Shown piece after piece: positions 20,830 through 22,863 of a stretch of DNA of 22,863 nt. The notes under the pieces are model-generated. The model ran no database searches. It saw only the letters and a program-made list of their open reading frames with translations, and was not told the origin of the DNA. The DNA comes from Firmicutes bacterium CAG:194 (GTDB lineage Bacteria; Bacillota; Clostridia; Lachnospirales; Lachnospiraceae). The stretch is from assembly GCA_000432915.1 (NCBI GenBank), contig HF995222.1, forward strand, positions 11,535 to 34,397. The letters are read 5' to 3'. How positions within the stretch are numbered: position 1 is the first letter of the stretch; every line of letters starts with the position of its first letter. Position numbers and translations under genes: made by a program.

Positions 20830-21735
20830 TTATTGCTGTTTCTGATTTTTGGAATATAAAGTCACCTTTACAAGCTCCGGTCTGTTAAGAAGCCGGATTG
20901 GGATCACACTGTTACCCAGCCCCCGGCTGATCACAAGATCCGTGTCCTTTTCGTGAAAAACACCCTCTGTATAAGTCGGCAGAAAGCCTTGATCCGGTGC
21001 CACGAATCCGCCGATAAACGGAATGCGGAACTGTCCGCCGTGCGCGTGCCCGCTCAAAACCAGACTGGCCCCATATGCTGCATATTGCTCCAGTCTCTGC
21101 GGCTCATGCGCCAGAAGGATCATAAAATCATCCGGATTTTTCCGGGCAGTCAGCTTTTTCAGTGCTTTATCGCATTCGGCTGTAGAAGCAAGGGAGGCAT
21201 CATCGATCCCTGCCATATAAATCGTTTCCTTCGGCTCACCCATCGTCAGGATACGCACTTCATCCTTTAATACATGAACGCCTGCAGCTTCAAGGCCCTG
21301 CATCAGGCGATCCGTATTCTCTGCGGACAGCCAGTTATCATGATTGCCTGTCACAAAATAAACCGGTGCCAGATCCGCCATGGCAGAAACAAGCTCCAGT
21401 GCCGTATCGACATCCGGACGGTTACTGTCTACCAGATCTCCTGTGAGCACGATCACGTCCGGCTCACACGCCTTAATCCTGCGGACGAGTTTTTTCTGCT
21501 CCCTGCCAAACGATTTATTATGCAAATCTGATATTTGCACTATTGTACACCCATTAAAGCTTTGTGGCAAATCTTTATTTACTATATCATATTCCGTGAT
21601 CGTCAGACCATTATTCTGCCAGTATAAAAATACCACTGACAGAGTGAAAAAAAGCAGGCAGAAGCATGCTTTTCTCTTTCGTCCATCTACGTCTCTTTGT
21701 GATCTGTCAGCTTTGGATGTAAAGGAAAACTTCAT
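20830..21735 (-). CDS. membrane-anchored calcineurin-like metallophosphoesterase (YkuE-like)
   Basis: A 301-residue protein with a basic N-terminus and one hydrophobic segment (about 24-40), so the catalytic domain should lie outside the membrane or at its outer face. The metal-site motifs are complete and ordered: SDLHN (69-73), GDLVD (99-103), GNHD (130-133), AHEP (209-212) and SGHAHGGQ (228-235). This order matches the YkuE/YaeI group of cell-surface phosphoesterases. Substrate unknown; members have been linked to lipid or wall-associated phosphates. AGGTGG lies about 5 nt before the ATG. It is second in the asnA operon, 51 bp after asnA and 22 bp before the pyrophosphorylase; the grouping with nucleotide-sugar genes hints at an envelope role but is not proof. 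Confidence 0.92.
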   Translation of the reverse strand: MKFSFTSKADRSQRDVDGRKRKACFCLLFFTLSVVFLYWQNNGLTITEYDIVNKDLPQSFNGCTIVQISDLHNKSFGREQKKLVRRIKACEPDVIVLTGDLVDSNRPDVDTALELVSAMADLAPVYFVTGNHDNWLSAENTDRLMQGLEAAGVHVLKDEVRILTMGEPKETIYMAGIDDASLASTAECDKALKKLTARKNPDDFMILLAHEPQRLEQYAAYGASLVLSGHAHGGQFRIPFIGGFVAPDQGFLPTYTEGVFHEKDTDLVISRGLGNSVIPIRLLNRPELVKVTLYSKNQKQQ

Positions 21736-21786
21736 AATTCCACCTGCCTGCTCTGTTTTTTCTGTTTTCTGTGAGAACTGACTGCC

Positions 21787-22794
21787 TTATAAGAATACAA
21801 CGCCTTTTTCTTCTGCCTTCTGCAGATCTTCCGGAAGCCATACAGATGCCTGCACTTCTCCCAGATGCACTTTTCTGAGGAAGAACATACAGATTCTGGA
21901 CTGTCCGATTCCGCCGCCGATCGTATACGGAAGTTCTTTGTTCAAAAGTGCTTTCTGGAACGGAAGCTCCATACGCTCTTCGCAGCCAGCCTTTTTCAGC
22001 TGCTCCTTTAAGGAATCCTCATCTACACGGATACCCATGGAAGATAATTCCAGTGCCATATCCAGAACCGGATAGTAAACGATGATATCACCGTTCAGCT
22101 TCCAGTCATCATAGTCCGGTGCTCTGCCGTCATGTGGCTTGCCGCTCGCCAGCTTATCTCCGATCTGCTCAAGGAAGATTGCACCGTATTCTTTTGCTGC
22201 TTTGTTTTCCCGCTCTTTTGCAGTAAGCTCCGGGTAACGATCCTCCAGCTCCTGTGTTGTCACAAAGGTGATCTCCTCAGGCAGGATGCATTCAATATAG
22301 TCATATTCATTTGCCATGAACTTTTCAGTCACGCGGAGTGCTTCGTATACGGATTTTACCGTATCACGCAGTGTTTCCTCGGTTCTGTCCTCTTTGGCAA
22401 TGATCTTTTCCCAGTCCCACTGATCGACATAAATGGAATGGATATTGTCGGTATCTTCATCTCTGCGGATCGCATTCATATCGGTGTACAGTCCTTCTCC
22501 GACAGAGAAGCCATACTGTCCAAGCGCCATACGTTTCCATTTTGCCAGGGAATGTACGATCTCCATTTCTCTGTTTTTCTGTTCCTTCAGATCAAATGCG
22601 ACCGGGCGTTCCACGCCGTTCAAGTTGTCATTCAGACCGGAAGAAGCATCTACAAACAACGGTGCGGATACACGGCTTAAGTTCAGCTGTGTGATCAGCT
22701 CACGCTGGAAGAAGTCTTTGACGCGCTTGATTGCTTTTTCAGTGTCTTTGATGTTGAGGGCGGATTTGTAACCCTCTGGAATGATTATGCTCAT
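21787..22794 (-). CDS. asnA: aspartate--ammonia ligase (asparagine synthetase A)
   Basis: AsnA makes asparagine from aspartate, ammonia and ATP; it is structurally a class II aminoacyl-tRNA synthetase relative. At 335 residues it has normal length. Signature stretches include VSAPLFVDASSGLNDNLNGVERPVAFD, EIVHSLAKWKRMALGQYGFSVGEGLYTDMNAIRRDE, SIYVDQWDWE and, at the C-terminus, GGGIGQSRICMFFLRKVHLGEVQASVW, which carries the class II motif 3 arginine. GAGGAG lies 7 nt before the ATG. It heads the apparent operon asnA, phosphoesterase, pyrophosphorylase, galE. The first 69 bp upstream contain a hairpin region that may be the end of a longer leader; in many Firmicutes asnA is under an Asn T-box, but the window ends before this can be judged. 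Confidence 0.96.
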   Translation of the reverse strand: MSIIIPEGYKSALNIKDTEKAIKRVKDFFQRELITQLNLSRVSAPLFVDASSGLNDNLNGVERPVAFDLKEQKNREMEIVHSLAKWKRMALGQYGFSVGEGLYTDMNAIRRDEDTDNIHSIYVDQWDWEKIIAKEDRTEETLRDTVKSVYEALRVTEKFMANEYDYIECILPEEITFVTTQELEDRYPELTAKERENKAAKEYGAIFLEQIGDKLASGKPHDGRAPDYDDWKLNGDIIVYYPVLDMALELSSMGIRVDEDSLKEQLKKAGCEERMELPFQKALLNKELPYTIGGGIGQSRICMFFLRKVHLGEVQASVWLPEDLQKAEEKGVVFL

Positions 22795-22826
22795 GTGCAG
22801 CTCCTCTTCTTTACTTTCTTAACAGG

Positions 22827-22861
22827 CATCCTCCCACTTCGTGGGTCCCTCTCTCGGGATG
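22827..22861 (-). other. hairpin in the asnA leader, possible end of a regulatory RNA
   Basis: On the minus strand CATCC (22857-22861) can pair with GGATG (22827-22831), enclosing CCCAC-GAA-GTGGG. No T tract follows, so it is not an intrinsic terminator, and I do not see the AGGGTGG-type antiterminator box of a T-box. Upstream sequence is outside the window. Confidence 0.35.
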
Positions 22862-22863
22862 TG

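Noticed and set aside
22827..22861. Intrinsic terminator or T-box antiterminator upstream of asnA
   Set aside because: No T tract follows and the AGGGTGG-type box is absent in what can be seen; kept only as an unassigned hairpin.

Overview
The window reads as chromosomal DNA of a low-to-medium GC anaerobic Firmicute, most likely Lachnospiraceae (Blautia/Dorea/Coprococcus-like). This is inferred from protein flavour (AsnA, an Eis-type GNAT, a RelQ-type alarmone synthetase, an AGX/UAP1-like UDPGP pyrophosphorylase), AGGAGG-type ribosome binding sites, sigma-A-like promoters and a SAM-I riboswitch. I see no rRNA, tRNA, CRISPR array, transposase or phage gene. Almost everything is on the minus strand; only the HD-GYP gene and hlyIII are on plus.

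Layout. (1) 1-5814, minus: dnaE, pfkA, a SpoU/TrmH-type 2'-O-methyltransferase and proC (cut by the window edge), with an extra promoter before pfkA. (2) 6005-7506: metK with its own terminator, SAM-I aptamer, attenuator and promoter. (3) 7579-10098: an Eis-like acetyltransferase diverging from an HD-GYP protein that has a perfect TTGACA-N17-TATAAT promoter; the HD-GYP gene and murA converge on a bidirectional terminator. (4) 10103-13750: murA, a LysM/G5/M23 peptidoglycan hydrolase and an XRE-cupin regulator, the first two with promoters of their own. (5) 13891-16010: a tail-anchored coiled-coil protein with a five-copy 42-bp tandem repeat, overlapping (TAATG) a flavin reductase-like gene. (6) 16011-17410: two unusual gene-free stretches either side of relQ. 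The first (15803-16377) has four TTCA-type boxes at exact 11-bp spacing before an extended -10 pointing into a hairpin-rich, ORF-less stretch. The second (17068-17410) has a promoter, a structured transcript candidate and a strong terminal hairpin, then the relQ promoter. (7) 17411-18533: an 88-aa unknown protein and hlyIII, divergent, with a 21-bp perfect palindrome between them. (8) 18530-22794: apparent operon asnA, YkuE-like phosphoesterase, UDPGP pyrophosphorylase, galE, with galE tail-to-tail with hlyIII.

How the parts connect: glycolysis (pfkA), nucleotide-sugar supply (UDPGP, galE) and wall synthesis/remodelling (murA, M23) lie close to second-messenger enzymes (RelQ for (p)ppGpp, HD-GYP for cyclic dinucleotides). 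Most genes are housekeeping. The best candidates for something undescribed are the two putative small-RNA loci flanking relQ, the phased box promoter at 16094-16147, and two small dispersed repeat families found at gene ends.
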